Both the position numbers and the translations under genes were made by a program. Source: Atrichornis clamosus (lineage: Eukaryota; Chordata; Aves; Passeriformes; Menuridae). From it: 64,000 nt of DNA. Positions 11,901 to 26,900 of the stretch are shown here, in pieces (position 1 is the stretch's first letter; the number at the start of each line of letters is the position of its first letter). The stretch covers positions 124,001 to 188,000 of the forward strand of contig WBMZ01002654.1 of the NCBI GenBank assembly GCA_013400975.1, given 5' to 3'. Under the pieces are notes generated by a model that was given only the letters and a program-made list of their open reading frames with translations, was not told the DNA's origin and did not search any database.

Positions 11901-14900
11901 CTGATCTTATTTCTGGAAACTGAGAGTTATCTCATAGCTAAGCCTGTAGTTCATACACTTCCGTATAAAATCCAGAATTATTGTTGCTAAATTGGAAAAA
12001 TGTTTTCTTGAAATTTCTGGTGGAAATACGTACATGACAAAACTAAACTATGGAGTTCAAGTGATCTTCATTGTTCTTTTCCTTCACAGAGATTAAGTTT
12101 TCATTTATTGTAGCATTTGAAGTATTCTGACATATGTGAGCTAATTGGTTCCATGTTAAACTTGTTTTTGTTACTTCAAGTCCTGTTCAATATAATGTCA
12201 GAAGAAGTCAAGGCATTTGAGGTACCACTTAATGGTATCCTGAATAATAAGTGGGTGAATAAGGTAAAAGTTCTCAGTGCAATTAATGTACTTCAAAATG
12301 TTTCAAAATTTCAACAGCCACATTCAAGGTTGTTGACCTTGTTTGGTTGGGCTATTCATAAAAGTCATATAGGATCCGTTTAAATGAGTAAACTGCAGTT
12401 TAACTCTGGCCTTCATCTTTACTCCTGATTGCATTTTCTAATAGTTCGACACAGAGGCAAACAAGAGATATGTTATGCAGCTCCCTTAATTAGTGCCTCT
12501 GAGTACCAGCTAGGGAGTGAGTATTAGATCAATAGTTTGTATCACGCTTGATTAATCGTGGTATAGATTTACTGTTTTAATAAACAAAGCCTCATCTGAA
12601 TTATTTCAACAGATGCCATAGTAACTCCCATTCACTGTCAGGCAAGTTTTGGTGATGGTTCACTAGCAATTGATTTAGATATGGCTTCCTACAGAAGTTG
12701 TTTGGTTTCCTTTGACATAAATACTCTCTCAATGGGCCAGAGTAGCTGTGCCCTTTTTAGACAGAATAGAAAGCTGCAATTATTTTAAGAAGGTAGCCAT
12801 TATTGATTCCATATGCTGCATGTCAGTCCATATGTTCTGTGACATATCACAGCCTTGATATCTGCTTTATGTGGAGATACATATTTCAGCTAATATTTGC
12901 ATGTGTTTGTAACAAGAAGAACCAAGGCAATTCCTGAGACTAAGCACACTTAAAAGTCAATTCTGCTTATGTAGTATGTATCATTTGTGCATCTGATCTT
13001 GTTACATAGTTAAAGGCAGTAAAGCAAAGTGTATAGCACATTCCAGAGAAGTGCTGGTGCTGCGAGAGCATCCTGAAAAATAGAAATATGTGCTGAGAGC
13101 CAGGGAAGAAGTTGAAGTCCCTGCATACTAAAACCCAACTCTGTAGATCTGACTGCAGAGTGTTTAGTGCAGGGGGTAAGTCTTGCTCTAGTCATATCCC
13201 AGCAAAATTGGTCTAAATTATTTCTGGTACTTCTGAGTTATTATAGCAGTAGTTGTTTTATCCTGTAAACTACATTAACTCTATTCTTAGACAAACCCAG
13301 AATAAACTGTCAGGTAGACTTGACTCTGGTTTCAAGGGTGCAAAAGAGTTATTTTTAGCTAATGGTTGTAAACTCGTTGTCTTTTTACCCCACGGTCTTA
13401 GTCCATTAGAGTACAAGCTGGTCTCTGAAGTCAGCTTGTTATAGATGTATCCATGCTGCCGTGGAGATGCCAGGGACTGCTGTGTAATGACAGGTGAAGG
13501 GAGCAGTCTGTGAAATTTGTTTTGGCAACATTAATTGAACCAGGTCTGAATTATGCTTGAAGAAAATGCTTGAGTTTGAGGTTAAACAAGAAGAGGAGTG
13601 TCATGAGTGGAGCTTGCTGAAGGCTTCTTAGCCACTTCAAGTATTGAAAGCAGAGCTAAGAGTTGCAAATATGGCTCCAGGAATCGGTTGGAAGAGCAGG
13701 GCGAGGTCTTTGTGCAGCCTCTAAACCTGTGGCATTCCCTGTGGGCCCTATCCTCTCATACCTAGCATACACCTATGACTTCATCTCATCTACAGACCTC
13801 TTTTTCTTCCACACAGCTGCCTGCTCAGCCCTTTTCTCTACCTCCCTCAACTGTCCTTTCAAAATAAGCAGCTTTGTTGACTCCTTACCCTTATCCCAGA
13901 ACCCTATTAGTTTTCTTTGTTGTGAGTCTGACAGGACTACTTTGGAGAGCAAAAGATCCTTCTGCTTCATTGGTGAAGGTAGCAAAAACCAAGCCACTCT
14001 AAGAAGCTGGAGGTGCTGCTCTAAGTACCTTGGCTTTCCCAGTGTCAACAAAGGATATATGAATAGAAGGCATGAACCAACTTTTCTAGTTACAAAAGAC
14101 AATACTGATGCCTCGTTAGCATAAAGAAAGAAGTCTGCCATCATAGGCTGCTCACTGCTTTGCTTGCTATTTCGTCCTGACTACACCATTGCTTCTCAGA
14201 AATGATCCTACTTCTTGGGCTTATGCAATTGCTGTTGGCCAGAATTGTCGTCTAGAGGAGGTCTAGTTTTTGTCTGTGCATACTCTTTCTGCTTGACTGT
14301 TGTAATAGATTAGCTCCTTCCTATTTGGCTAGAAGTGTGTTTTCCTCTACCCAGAAGTCAAGCAGTAAATGTCAGGAAGGACTGTATTATGACTGAGACA
14401 CTGCACAGGGACTAGAGAAACCTGGGATGCTGTTTCTGCTGTAGCCTTCCTAGGTGATCTTGGTAAAATCACTTAAATTGTGTCTGCTTTCTCTCTGCAA
14501 AATGGAGATAAGACATAGGTGAGGGTTTAAGAGAATTTCAGAGAATCTTATATTATAAATATGTTTGTTGAGAATTGCCTTTAGAAAAATAATATGCAAT
14601 TCTGTAGATATTCTGGCAAACAAAATTTGTATTGTATGTATGTTTTCAAGATCGGGCTTCTGTGCTTTCCATATGAAGTTTCTAGCTTTTAAGCACATAT
14701 TTCACTTGGCTGACTGATATGCAAATTACAAATATTAGACCAGGAAAAAAGAGAGCGATGAAAAAGTATTGTGCATAATAACAAACTAACTCAATTTTGA
14801 TTTTGCTCAAACATGCTCTTATAGATACTGTCACCCGTTGACAACTTAATGAATAGAAGATCTGTTTCATTCTAGCCTTTCCAACAAAATCACCAAGAAA

Positions 14901-17900
14901 GAAAATAAATAACACTTATAATAATTGAGTCATCTGAAATTGATGTCTATTAGCCCCTGAAATACATTCAAATTTCTTTACTTAATTTAACTCTGTGAAT
15001 TACATGCTTCTCAAAAAATCATGGTTTCATGGTGGTGAAAAACATGACATACCTTACTGTACAACCTTAATTTTTAGCAGTAAGATTATTCCTTTTCATC
15101 TTGCACTACTCTTTCTTAATTAATTTTTTTTTCATATGGGGAAGAAGAGGAAAGGAGAAATTCTGAACTACAGTTTGAAGGATTTTTGTGTTGCATTTTT
15201 GCAAACATGGGGGTTTCAGATTTGGGGTTTTTTTCTCTTTTCAACAAACGTGAGTATTTCAAATTAATATTAGTCTTGGCTTATGTGGCAACTCTAAAGC
15301 TGTTCATGATAATTTAAGCCACATAATACTCTGATAATTACATTGAATTTGAACTATTCTTTGTAGGATGCTTCACATGCTCTTGTGTGGAGTTGAATGT
15401 CACTTGAAGAGTCCTTAACTATTTTTCATGTAAGAAAACACAATAAGAAGCAGGCTTCAATTAAAACTGTCTTACTTTCCAAATCCTTTAATGTTGGAAA
15501 GGTTGAATGCTAATTAAATTTAGTTCTTAGAATGGTCTTATAAGCCAAAAGTTGCTGTTGTATTCATCAAAGAGCAGGTACGCATTCCTATTCTGTTTAT
15601 GTGGAAGTCCGTAAGTGGTACGGATCATAATGCCTCCATTGAGTCGCTTTGGTGTCTTAGAAAAACAGAGTCCATACGTGGTCCTTCCAAAGTCAGCCCA
15701 GCCCTGGGAAGGGAGGATGAGGCAGATTATTCTTTGACACTGGAGATCACAGGACCTTTTTTACAGATGGCTGATTAGTTTTCAATGAGAAAACATTCTT
15801 TCTCCTGCTTCCATGGTTTAATATGGTTGCCAGTCATAATAAGTTTTTAATCTTTGATTTCCTAGTCTTGCAGGAGTTGAAGGTGAAATCTATATGACTA
15901 CAAGAGTTAGTTTCCCTGTTGTATGGGTCACCTTGCTCAAAGCTTTTTTGACATGTCAGGGCTCAACATACCTGTTTTCACCCAGCTGTCAAGGAACTAC
16001 TGTTAAAGCACTGGGGATAAGAATATCCTGAGTACATCACTAGAGACACCAGTCCTTGAGAGGTCCTGAAGAAATGAAAAAGGCAGATGCAGTAAAATAC
16101 GAATGTTCATTGACACCAAGTTTCTGTGTGAGTTATGCTAATCCATACACTTGACTATTAAGGTAAAAGAATGAATCAATTAATAAGAATCCTAACTTAC
16201 TTTAAACTGTCTCATTAGGAGTTAATGAATGTTGTCTAATTAGTCATATATTGCACATGCATAGAAACAGAAGTGATGTTAATCTGAGTTGAACATCTGT
16301 GTTCTGAAGAGCTGTGTTTTACCCCTTCAAAATTACCCAGACAAAAAGCTAGTCATGTTTTACACATTTCTAAGAAACAGAAGAGGCAGGGTGAGTTTTA
16401 AACCAGCAGCAAGTAAATCACCTCATTTCCATTGTTTCAGCAATGAAGACCAGTTTGCTGCCAGCTTGGATTTTCTAATTTTGATTTAAACACATGACTT
16501 GTAATGTCTTTCTTGGGTGGTGGGACTACAGGATTTATGGTGCCCTTGTATGTGGGACTCTCATCACTGTATGGCAACCCTGTCGTTTTTGTGACAGAGT
16601 CTGTTTGACTGGTGCTGGATTTATGATAGAAATAATTCAGAACAGAGTAATAATTTTCCCTTGGCAATTACACTACCATTTGGTACTTTGTCCCTAAGGG
16701 AAAAATGAATGTGCTGGGATCTGTCCATAAGTTCAGCGGCTCAGTGTAAAGAACAAATCAAGGTCAAAATGCAGTTGAATACACACTGATGTTTCATAAT
16801 ATAATCTAGATCTTCTGCTTTTATCTGACTCATTAAAAGCTCATGTAATTTAAAGATTATTTTTGATTGCCATTAGATTTTTAGTGGGAATTCTTTGTGA
16901 GAGCTATTTCATTACCATGTTCAGTACTTTCTTTTTCTGTTCATTGCCTCTTTGCTCTGTAGCAATGGCCACCCTAGCAACTTCTTCAGTGTAAGCAGGC
17001 TAGTACCTTGCTAAATGTTGGTGCTTATGATATGATATGATATGATATGATATGATATCATAAACCACTTCATACATATCTATAACTTCTGGAAAATCTT
17101 TTTCCACCTCTGTCCTTGTCATAAAAATGATAGATCACATTTTCACTACAATTTGTCAGCAGCCTCCTTAGGCATGAAAAAGCTGCTGAACCAGGATGTT
17201 TGTCTAGAGGTAATTTGTCTAATAACTAAACCAAGTCTTTTTGCCAGTCCATGTTCCTGTTCTCTGTTCTCCTCTTTAGTTTGACAGGCAACTGTGAAAT
17301 CAGGAACATAGTAAGACAAACCTCATGTGTTGCTGTATTTCTAACATGTTCTAATGAGTTTCTTCATGTGTAGCGGTGGCTATAGAATGATTGACATGCT
17401 GGTAAAATGATGGGTAAGGACAGTTACATAAAAATTGATAAAGCAATGAAGTGTCTCAAATACGATCTTTTTGGTTAAATTTTGCTTTTGTAGTCATATT
17501 TTAAATGATTCAGTATGAAGTAAGCTGGCTTAGAGGTGGCTTGTAGAGGTGTTTTAAATCTAGGCTGCTTTCTATATGACCCATGATGTCAAATCAAAGT
17601 GCTCTAATCTGAAATAAAATAAAAAAGGGTTGTCTGCTTTTTGTAGTTTATACTGAAGATATGTAAACAACGGTTCATTTTATAACATGAAATGGATCTG
17701 TTGGTACTCTCCTGTGTATATTTACAAGGCAAAAGACCAAAGCTATAATATTCTTAATCATGCTTCTTGGCAGAGGAGTACTGAAATGGTAGTGTTCCTA
17801 GGATATCCATGGCTAGAGGCCTGTATAAACAAGACACATTTCTGTCAGGAATGGCACTGGTATGAATCTGCTTTGGGTAGGGAGAGACTAGATGAGTTCT

Positions 17901-20900
17901 TAAGGCTCTTTTAATTCCAGATACTATAGGTGAAGTTTTGTAAACTTTGTAACTTTGCCCTTGAGCAATGTTTTATCTGAATATTAGTATGCTTCCAGCC
18001 ACTGTTTATGCATCAACACTGTTTCATCTGACTATTTTATCTGTTAAGATACTTGCCAAAACTATCCCAGATTCCTCTGCAGAACTTTTTTAGGTGTAGA
18101 TGCATGCTTACTAAGATTCTCAGGTGGCTACTGAAGACATACTGGAGACATGCCTGTTTCAGACCAGACATAAGATTGGACATCACAGTATTTCTGTGGT
18201 GTTTATGCTTGTTACCTGGTTTTGGTATAGCTCATAATCAGTTATTCCCCTAGTGACAGACAATGTTTCAATTTTTCTCCAAGATGACTAGGCTAGAAAA
18301 GAACGTTGTCTCTTAGCCCTGACTCTTGTGCATTTGGACTTTGACAGGCAATATCTGATAGTAATTTTGCTGGACTTAAAGATAGCAGTATGATTGATGG
18401 CTGAAAAGACAGAAGAAAAATAAGGATTTCTGTCACTGACCTTCCAGTGACTTCGTTGAAAGAGAGAGTAATAAGTCAAGCTGCACGTGTAGAGTATGTA
18501 CTAAACTTATACTCTGTAGTACCTTTGAGTGAACATTTCCAGGCAATTATATGACAGGGAAATTATTTTACAGTTTTCCTTTTGATGGAGAGGTTGCTAA
18601 TTTTACTTTTCTTATTATTGTTATAATAATTGTTAAACATTTCTGTTCAACATTTCTACAGATCTGTGTTTTTCCAACAGAGTTCATAGAGACACTCAGA
18701 ACAGACTCATTCTCTGTTCTGCCTTCTTTCCTTATTTTAGTTATGGTCCTACTCCATAAATGCTTTTGCTGACCAGATCCTGTGTAACCATGGTTAACCT
18801 AGTTTTTCCAGGCTAGTGAAGGAGAATCCTAGAAACATGCCAGCACCCTTTGTCTGGTTTGCCACTGTTTGAGTGAGCCAGTGCATCTTGCTGAATGCAG
18901 TATTCCCTGGGAAAGAGAAGTCTCAAAGTCATGCTTAGCACTGGACAAGCTTTTAGTGTAAAGTAAAAGAATATGATTGTACTAAAGTACAAAAGAAAGC
19001 GGTTGCTGTGCTTTGTAAAGATGAAGAATATTAGAGCATAGCTCACCACACAGTCACACTGCTTTGTCTAGGTTATATCTCCTGCTGACCTGATTGTCAT
19101 GGTAGTCATGCTACCTCCTGGGACACTTCACACAGGTTCTAGATCTGTGATCTGGATTTTAGGACTTTTAATACTTTTTATGGTTCATGGTTTATCTCTT
19201 TTATGGTTTAGAGTGAGAGTTTCTCCTTATATCCAATTTTCTCAACTGTGAATGTCGAAAATTAGCAAACTTAGTATTTGACCTTAACCTCAGGATTTTA
19301 AAACTGTAGTATACTGTTAATAATTTATAACATATACATTATATGCCATTTTTTACACAAAAAGATGAAACAATGAATGTACTTACTACCTCTTGACAGA
19401 AGCTAATTAATGCCAAATAGTCTGGGAGTGCAGTGTGTTTGGAATAAAAAGTTCATAAACATGCCTTAGCAACTGAGGGTCAAAGAGTAGGTCTATTACA
19501 GTTTTCTACAGGCATCCATGAAATAAAATAATGTAGAATATAAAGAATATTCTGCCAAGGTAATGTTCCTGAAGCACTTTTGTCTCCAGAAATGTTGCTG
19601 TCTTCACTGCCACTGTAAATGGATTTGAGATATGTCTCTGCTTAAGTTCTCTCAGAGGTCTAGCTTAGCACCTATACTGCCCAGCAGGTGCTGACAAAAG
19701 AGTTTAACATTGATTGTAGCAGCCATAACCACTTTCCCCTCCAAATCATGATCTGAAGTGATGAATTTGTTGTCATTTATATAATAATGTCATTCCCAAG
19801 GATCTCCCCTCATCCTCATCCTTTCTCTTGGGACAGGTTGGTTGCTGTGTGGTTGAGGGGATGATTCTGATGGTATTGTGCGGAAGCTCTTCTAGGGACA
19901 TACCCAGAAAGAGAAGGAGGGTCAGGAGTAAACAGGAAAATCTCATACTTTGCCACAACCTGTTTATGTAAGTTGCACTATACTCTTAGGGAAACAATAG
20001 GAAAAGTGAGAGCCAGGGTGAGACAGAAAGAATTGATTAGTCTGATAAATTTGGAAGTTAGAAGCAGTGAGTGATGAGAGTAACAGCTTCTGTTGTGAAC
20101 AAGATGAGTATCATCAGCCAAGAATCATGATTTTGAAACTCATTAGGATGCCCTGAGAGCTCAGGAATAAGAGATCAATCTCTGAGTTCACTTCTTATGT
20201 GTCTTTATGGAGAAGTTAAGCTTAAAAAGGTTTAATCCGTTTGTTTTGCAGTGGTGATTTCCCTTTTGCACTTAATATAGATAGATTTAATTTTGAAACA
20301 TGAACTTAAATGTCTATTAGTGCAACTATAATAAACATTAATCTGTTTATTTCTTAAGCAGCATGTTTCTTAGAGCTATTCCTCTTGTTCCTTACTCCAC
20401 ACTTTTTCATGTCAATCAAATTATCAGTAAAAATAATCACAAATCCCATTAGGAACTAATTATATATATGCAACTTTAAGCTAGTTTACCTCTTTGCTAA
20501 CATTATCTTCAAGATTTTTAACTGCAGTCAGTCCAGCATGCTTCTGGCTTCATTAATTATGTTTAGAAGTATTTACAAAGTACTAAGACATAGAACTCAT
20601 CTTAATAGTACTCTGCTGCTTCAGAAATAAGAAATACTTACAAAGTGGAGTAACCTTCTGTCCTCAGATGCATTGGACTTTGTCCACTACCTACTCTAAA
20701 AGCTCTGCCACTTGCATTCCGTATCTGCTCAGTTCCTCTGTTGGCACAGTGAGCTCCCCAAGTGATCTTGTTTTTTGTGGTTATGTGCTGGAACCAGAGT
20801 TGAAAACAGAGCTGACAAAATGTTGGCAAAGATGACATGAAGCAGACTGGAGGGTGGGTCATCATAATGACATGGGATAGATACTTTTGAAAACTGTTGC

Positions 20901-23900
20901 ATGAACTCACTTCTTTCCTGAGAACATGAAGGGAACAGAGTGTAATTCTTCCAATAGAAAGTGTGAAAAACAAAGTCCTACAAGATGTGGTGCACACTGC
21001 AAGGAAACAATCTATTTCAAGCAAGGTAGTTTTTACACGTTATTACAAATGAGAAAAAAATTTATATTAACATGTATGCATTGGTTAGTATCTGTAATAA
21101 TGTATGTAATTTTATTTGTTTGCTATAAGCATGCATTTCTTCCACAGTCACTGATGGAAATTAAAGGAACATTTGCAATGAAGAAGAAAAACTGGTCTAT
21201 GAAGCTATATCATACTGTAGCCTACGTTAGATTGAAGTTTGTGGAATCACCTTGCTGATTTTAAGTGTTTAATGGACACAGGCAGATAGTTAACACAATT
21301 AGGATTTATGTTTCAGGAGAAGAGTAGACAATGTGTTTCTGAAAAGTTCACAACCACAGGCTCGCATTTTGTTTCTGTGGTCTGGACAGTTAAGAAAAAC
21401 TTCTGTTCTGAAAAAGAAAGTGAGAGTAAAACCTAAATGTTGGTGTTGTCTGTACTCAGTTTTTAAAGTAGCTTTCAAATGCTTGTGGCTGTATTACATT
21501 TTACTTGTAATACTATTATTTGAAAACCCTTGTTGTACCTCCCTATTGTCTTTCCCTTGCAGGGGGTGGTCTTTTATGTTTGCAAAAGAATGGGACAAAA
21601 TTGTAGCTGGTTGATTTATAAACATTTGAAAAAAACGTAATTTATGTGGAATGTGCTGGAACATTCTGAACCAAAGTGATGTCACTGGATAAGTCATTCC
21701 AAAGTGACTTAAGGTGGATAGAAGACAAGGCAGTTCTAAAGGAGAGAGAAAAGAGTGAGGAGAATAAATGTAAAGCTAAAGCTTCTTCTTCAGCACTAGT
21801 TCTTTTAAATTGCTCATGGTCAGTAGAAATGTTCTCTCAAGCAAAATGTCTTGGGTTGTTGATTTTATGAAGACAATTTTCTATCTTACAAATCAACAAA
21901 GTAACACCTTCGTTTTGCTTTGTTTTGCTTTTTCCCTTAAGATCAGTTACTTCTTGGTACATACCTTTTATAGCCACATGAATCCATTCAAAGTAGTGTT
22001 AGCTTGTCTGGTTTGCTGTCATGTGTGTTCATGCCTTGCTTCATCAAGTCAGTATGCTTGCACGTATTGGAAGAGACTGCAAGTTGCTGGGTTCTTATAA
22101 AGTTGACTTTTATGTCATTAAACTATGATGAGTTTATCATGTTTTTCTGCATTTTAATTTCACTTGGGAAAAAAAAGAAGCTGTTTATGCCCCATCGTGA
22201 ATATCTTCTGAAAACCAATTTAATACTGACTTCTTTTATTGTGCAGAGCTGGTTATTTGCCTCAGAATATTCCTTTGGAGATCATGAGATACCTTTCAGA
22301 GGAAAAAGATTTTCTGCCTTGGCATGCTGCCAGCCGAGCTCTTTATCCTCTAGATAAATTGCTGGACCGTACAGAAAACTACAACATCTTCAATGTAAGA
22401 GATATAGTCTTCCTCTCTTTCTTGCTGCAGTTCTTTCTTTCATTCTTCCCCTCCCTCTCTTTGTCTGTCTGTCCTTCCTGCCTTCCTTTTCTTCCTTTTG
22501 CCTCTTACTTTCTCATTTCATTGCCAAGACTTGAACTGTTCCCCAGCCAGATACTGTAAATGACCTAGGGATATTAACTTTCTTCCTAATTATTCTTTAT
22601 TTAAACATAGCAATTATCAAGCTTTGGTTCATTTGCATTTGAACAGTGGTAACTGTTGTTTGAGGATTATATGATTAGAAGAAGGAAAGGTAATTATCCC
22701 TCATGTAAAATGTTATGACAAATAAAGTGTTTCACTTAAAAGAGCCAAAGTATTCTATTGCCAGATTTTCTCTTTTGAGGAGCCCCACAGTGATATTTAT
22801 GTGGATGCCCAAGATCAGCAAGAACACCAAATGCAGGCACAACTGAACAGAACACGTGCAACTGAAGCAAAGATTTATAGTCATTTTTTCATCCCAAAAT
22901 CCACAGTGAATTCAATGCAGTTACCTTAATTAACAAGAATTAGATCACCGTTGAGTCAAAAGCCCATTCATAATTGTGTCTGAAGGGACAGCAGTAACAG
23001 CTCACAGTAGATAATTAAGATAGACATGATAAATATTTTAACATTTACCTGTAGCTATACTGAAGCATGGTTTATGAGGGACACAGGATTTGACTGCAGC
23101 CAGTGACAATTACGACTCTTGGGGTTTTTATTCACTATGAATTTTATGTAGTCTACATATTTTCAATGGCCAACATACGGTAACTTTATGTAATGTTGTA
23201 AAGCCTTCAAATGAAGAAGCTTTTTAAAGCCCAAAATGCGTAAGGATGTTTTTTTCTACTTAAATGTGTATTTGTTTGTGTGTGTGACCATAGACACCAT
23301 GCTCAGAGAGCAGGAAGTTAGAAGTGGCTGTATATATGTATAGATATATAGATATGGATGTAGGTAGATAGAGATATGTGTGTGTGTATATATATATAAA
23401 TATATGCATATACATATAGTTACCTGATGACATGGAAAATTATCTTTGTAGAACATATCCTACAGATTAATAAGGACACATTGAAATTTTTATGAACCTA
23501 CAGTGTAGGCCTACATGCAAACCAGAGCCATAATGTAAAATGATGTTGAAATAATTTGCATATTTAGTCTGTTAACTGCACAGAAAAATGCTTAGGAGTC
23601 TGGCATTGCTATTTCACTTCTAAACATGTTGTGTAAAGAAAACACAATTTTAATAAATAAAATCAGTAAAATTCACAGCTGGGTTATGTTTTATCACTGC
23701 TGATGGGAGTTTTGAAAGCCGAGGTGATAGCAGAGGAAATAAGAAGTCTTTTTAGTCACAGAATAATGTATCAGCTAGAGAAAGCTGCAGTATGAATCTT
23801 CTTTTGTGTTGACATATTACATGCCTATGCATCTGTAATAATAAAATAGATGCTCTCCTATGTGATTCTGTATATCTCAGTTCTCTTTTTCACATTGGTG

Positions 23901-26900
23901 AATTCCACTGGCAAAAGATTACACTGAATATGATGACAATGGTTTTCTTCAAAACTGGTCAGAATATGTAAATATGTCATCTGTGTAAAAAGTAGAAGTC
24001 ACTAAAATAGATCTTGCGCTTGTTTTGTTCATTAAGCACACCATGAGCCTAAACTTAAAGCATAGTGTCATTAAGTGTACAAAGCTTATTTGCAGCCACA
24101 TTGTTATTTATTCTGAAGTCAAATGACTGTACCCACAAAATGTTTTTGCCATGGCTATGGATCTTAAAACAGTGTTCTTTGAAAAGTGAGCATGCATGTT
24201 GTAGGCAAGATTGGCCACAAAGTAGAAATTAAATTGACAGTCTTGTAATTTTTCAGCCCTGTATTGTGAGTTCAAAGTAACATATAATAAAATTTTGAAA
24301 TGGATGGATTTTATAACAATAAATTGTCTTATACTAGGCATCTAATCAAGTAGCTGTTCTACAGATTGCTTCATACTATGGCAGTGAAGGAGGATTATAA
24401 ATGGACAAGTAGCTTTGCTAAATCTTTGGAGTTGAACATTATTTGAGGGTAAAAAGAGAGACCAAACCTCAGTAGTCAGTAATACTTCAAGTAAAAGAAA
24501 TTATTTTTAACTTTATATATACTTTTCTTTTTCTTCTCAGGAGTATATTTTAAGACAAGTTGCATCAATGTATCTGAAGCTTGGATGGCCAACGAACAAT
24601 TCAAACAAATCACTTGTTCAAGCATCATACCAACATGAGTACTGTTATATTTCCTTTTTTATTGTTTATTTGTGGAATATAATTATAATAATGCACCCTC
24701 CTAAAACTTAGTGTCATCTTTAGCGTAAGTCAGTCATAATTCCATAGCTCTGTCGCATTTCTGTTTGTTCCTTTCTGGGTTAGAGGAAGAGCAGAAGGAT
24801 GTTGTAAGATGAAGTATTCTTTCTTAAATTGGGAAAACGTGATTTCCTAAGGCCTAACAATATCTGACTACACTGGATATTTAAGAACTTGGACTCATGT
24901 GAGCACAGAGGTCAGAAGAGTGCAGGAGTGTAAATGGGGGCTGGTTTTGATCCACGACCTTTAGTTGTTGCAGGCATTAAGTTGACACTGAGATCTGTGA
25001 AGCTGGATTGTCTTTGATATGTTGCCCAACTACTGTTTGCTGTCACTGTTACAAGAAATTGCTTTTTGTAAACATTAAAACACATTTGCTAATGCAGCCT
25101 TATTGCTTTCTTTAATTTGGACAGAGAGTTGCGTCGGGAAGTCATCATGTTGGCCTGTAGCTTCGGGAACAAACACTGTCACCAGCAGGCTGCAACGTTA
25201 ATCTCTGATTGGATTTCTAGCAATAGGAACCGGTAAGTGGAACTGGAATGTACGTCTGACATTTCTCCTGCTGAGAGGCAGTACAGCTGGCACACTCTTC
25301 CTCTCCTGCCCTGTCTGCAGTGCCCTTTTTTGCAAAGGGCTTTTTTTTTTACAGTAGGAATCAGAGGTTACTGGCTGCCATTTAAAAATGTCTGTGGAGT
25401 TTCAGAATGAATTATTTGACTTTGCATATATGAGTGGGTGGAGAGGATTCTGCCCACTCCTGATAAATACTGTCAGAAAATTCTATGCTAGAAGATGAGA
25501 AGATGGGTTTTAAGGAGAGTTTTAAAGAAAGAGAGGAGTGAATACCACATTGGCAGAAAAACATGAAACTTGTGTAGAGGCAAGAGAGCAGAAGGTGCTA
25601 AATGTTTAAAGAAGTGAGAGAGGTTAGAGACAAAAAGTCTGAGAAGTAAGGAAGGAGATATAGAAATGTGTTGGACAGAAATATTGCAAAGTATTTCTGG
25701 GTGAAGACTTGGAAATTAATGTGATTCAGGAATACTTGGAAAAGCTCATGTAAGGTTTCAGAGAGCAGATAATCTGGTAGCTGATGGCTTGAGCAATAGC
25801 AGCACTTTAGTGGTTTGGCAGCAAATATGTAATTTAGGCTGTCCAGACATGTGTTTATTCAGCCAGAACAAGGGAACATGAGCCATGAGTGTCTAAAATG
25901 TTTCTGTTAAAAGCAAGCATCTAAGAAACATTAAATTACTGAAATTTCAAATATTTAAGTACGTAGTTATAAAGGACAATGAGATAAGTGCAGAGTATAG
26001 CTTAAGACCACAACTTCTTTAGAAAGAATAGTGGACTTTTCAATTCTGTGAAATATTTGTACTGTACCTGTTTGTATATTGCATGATGTTTTGGTTAAAG
26101 GAGAATATTTTACTTTCAAATAATAGAGAAAAGGATAAGAGAAAAAGTTTCTCATTGTTAGTCCCAGTCTTGTATTAGCTCTGCAAAAGGATCAGATCTC
26201 TCTAGCCATACAAGCATGCAGGATTTTTCAAAGATTTCTTGGACTAATCGGGTGTGTATTTGCAATTAAAATATCTCTCTCTGTCTTTGTAATCTTTAAA
26301 AACCCTTTACAGACATACCCAGTTACATAAGTATCTGAGTGTCTTTTAAAACCAGCCATGAACTGAGCATGAGGGGAAATTACATTCCTATATGTCTTTG
26401 AAACTTCTGGGGAAAAAATTAGCTTGAAACTATGAGTATGTACCTTTAAGTAAGGGGTGTGTGAGGCAGAGGATTTTCTTGTGTAAGGTGATACCAGATA
26501 TATTTATTATGAAATATATACCCCAGGGTTTTATATGAATTCTTATCATAAGCAGCAACAATCAGTATGAAGCTATTCAAAGAGGCAATTAAAGAGAAAG
26601 AATCATTGGAAACAGTCTGCAAAAGTAATTTACTTAGATATTCATTTGCAAAATTAGTTAATCAAACCTAGCATTACCTATTAGCATGCACAGCAGTAGA
26701 TTATTCAGTATTAAAAAAGCTGTCACCCTGCAAAGCTACCTGCCTGTGTCTTTCCTTTTCAACATGACTAAGAAAGGAGGCATCAGAAAAGAAAAATACA
26801 ACAAAACACACGCTTATTGCTTTACTAACAGTAGTAAGAGAGGAAAGGAATAAATTTAAGGAGCCATCTGAAGATTCATCTTAGCCTTTCAATGGGGCCA

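Larger units (their letters stand above)
6087..22246 (+). other. TRHDE intron, about 16.2 kb
   Basis: AT-rich intron. It holds a run of 18 T at 6427-6444, a possible solo LTR around 7.9-8.6 kb, a MIR-like fragment at 14393-14515, a (TATGA)6 array at 17026-17055 and a degenerate CR1-like tail at about 17775-17930. Open frames of 120-155 codons (for example 13663-14124 on + and 13773-14144 on -) show no recognisable domain and are treated as chance. I see no embedded gene. Confidence 0.8.

Noticed and set aside
13663..14124. 153-codon open frame on +, with a 123-codon frame on the opposite strand
   Set aside because: No family resemblance, no splice or promoter context, and both strands open in the same place, as happens by chance where stop codons are sparse.
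22395..22559. Extension of the open frame past the TRHDE exon at 22394
   Set aside because: The continuation is a pyrimidine-rich low-complexity tract translated as Phe/Leu/Ser; the gtaaga donor and the next exon phase fit the known protein exactly.
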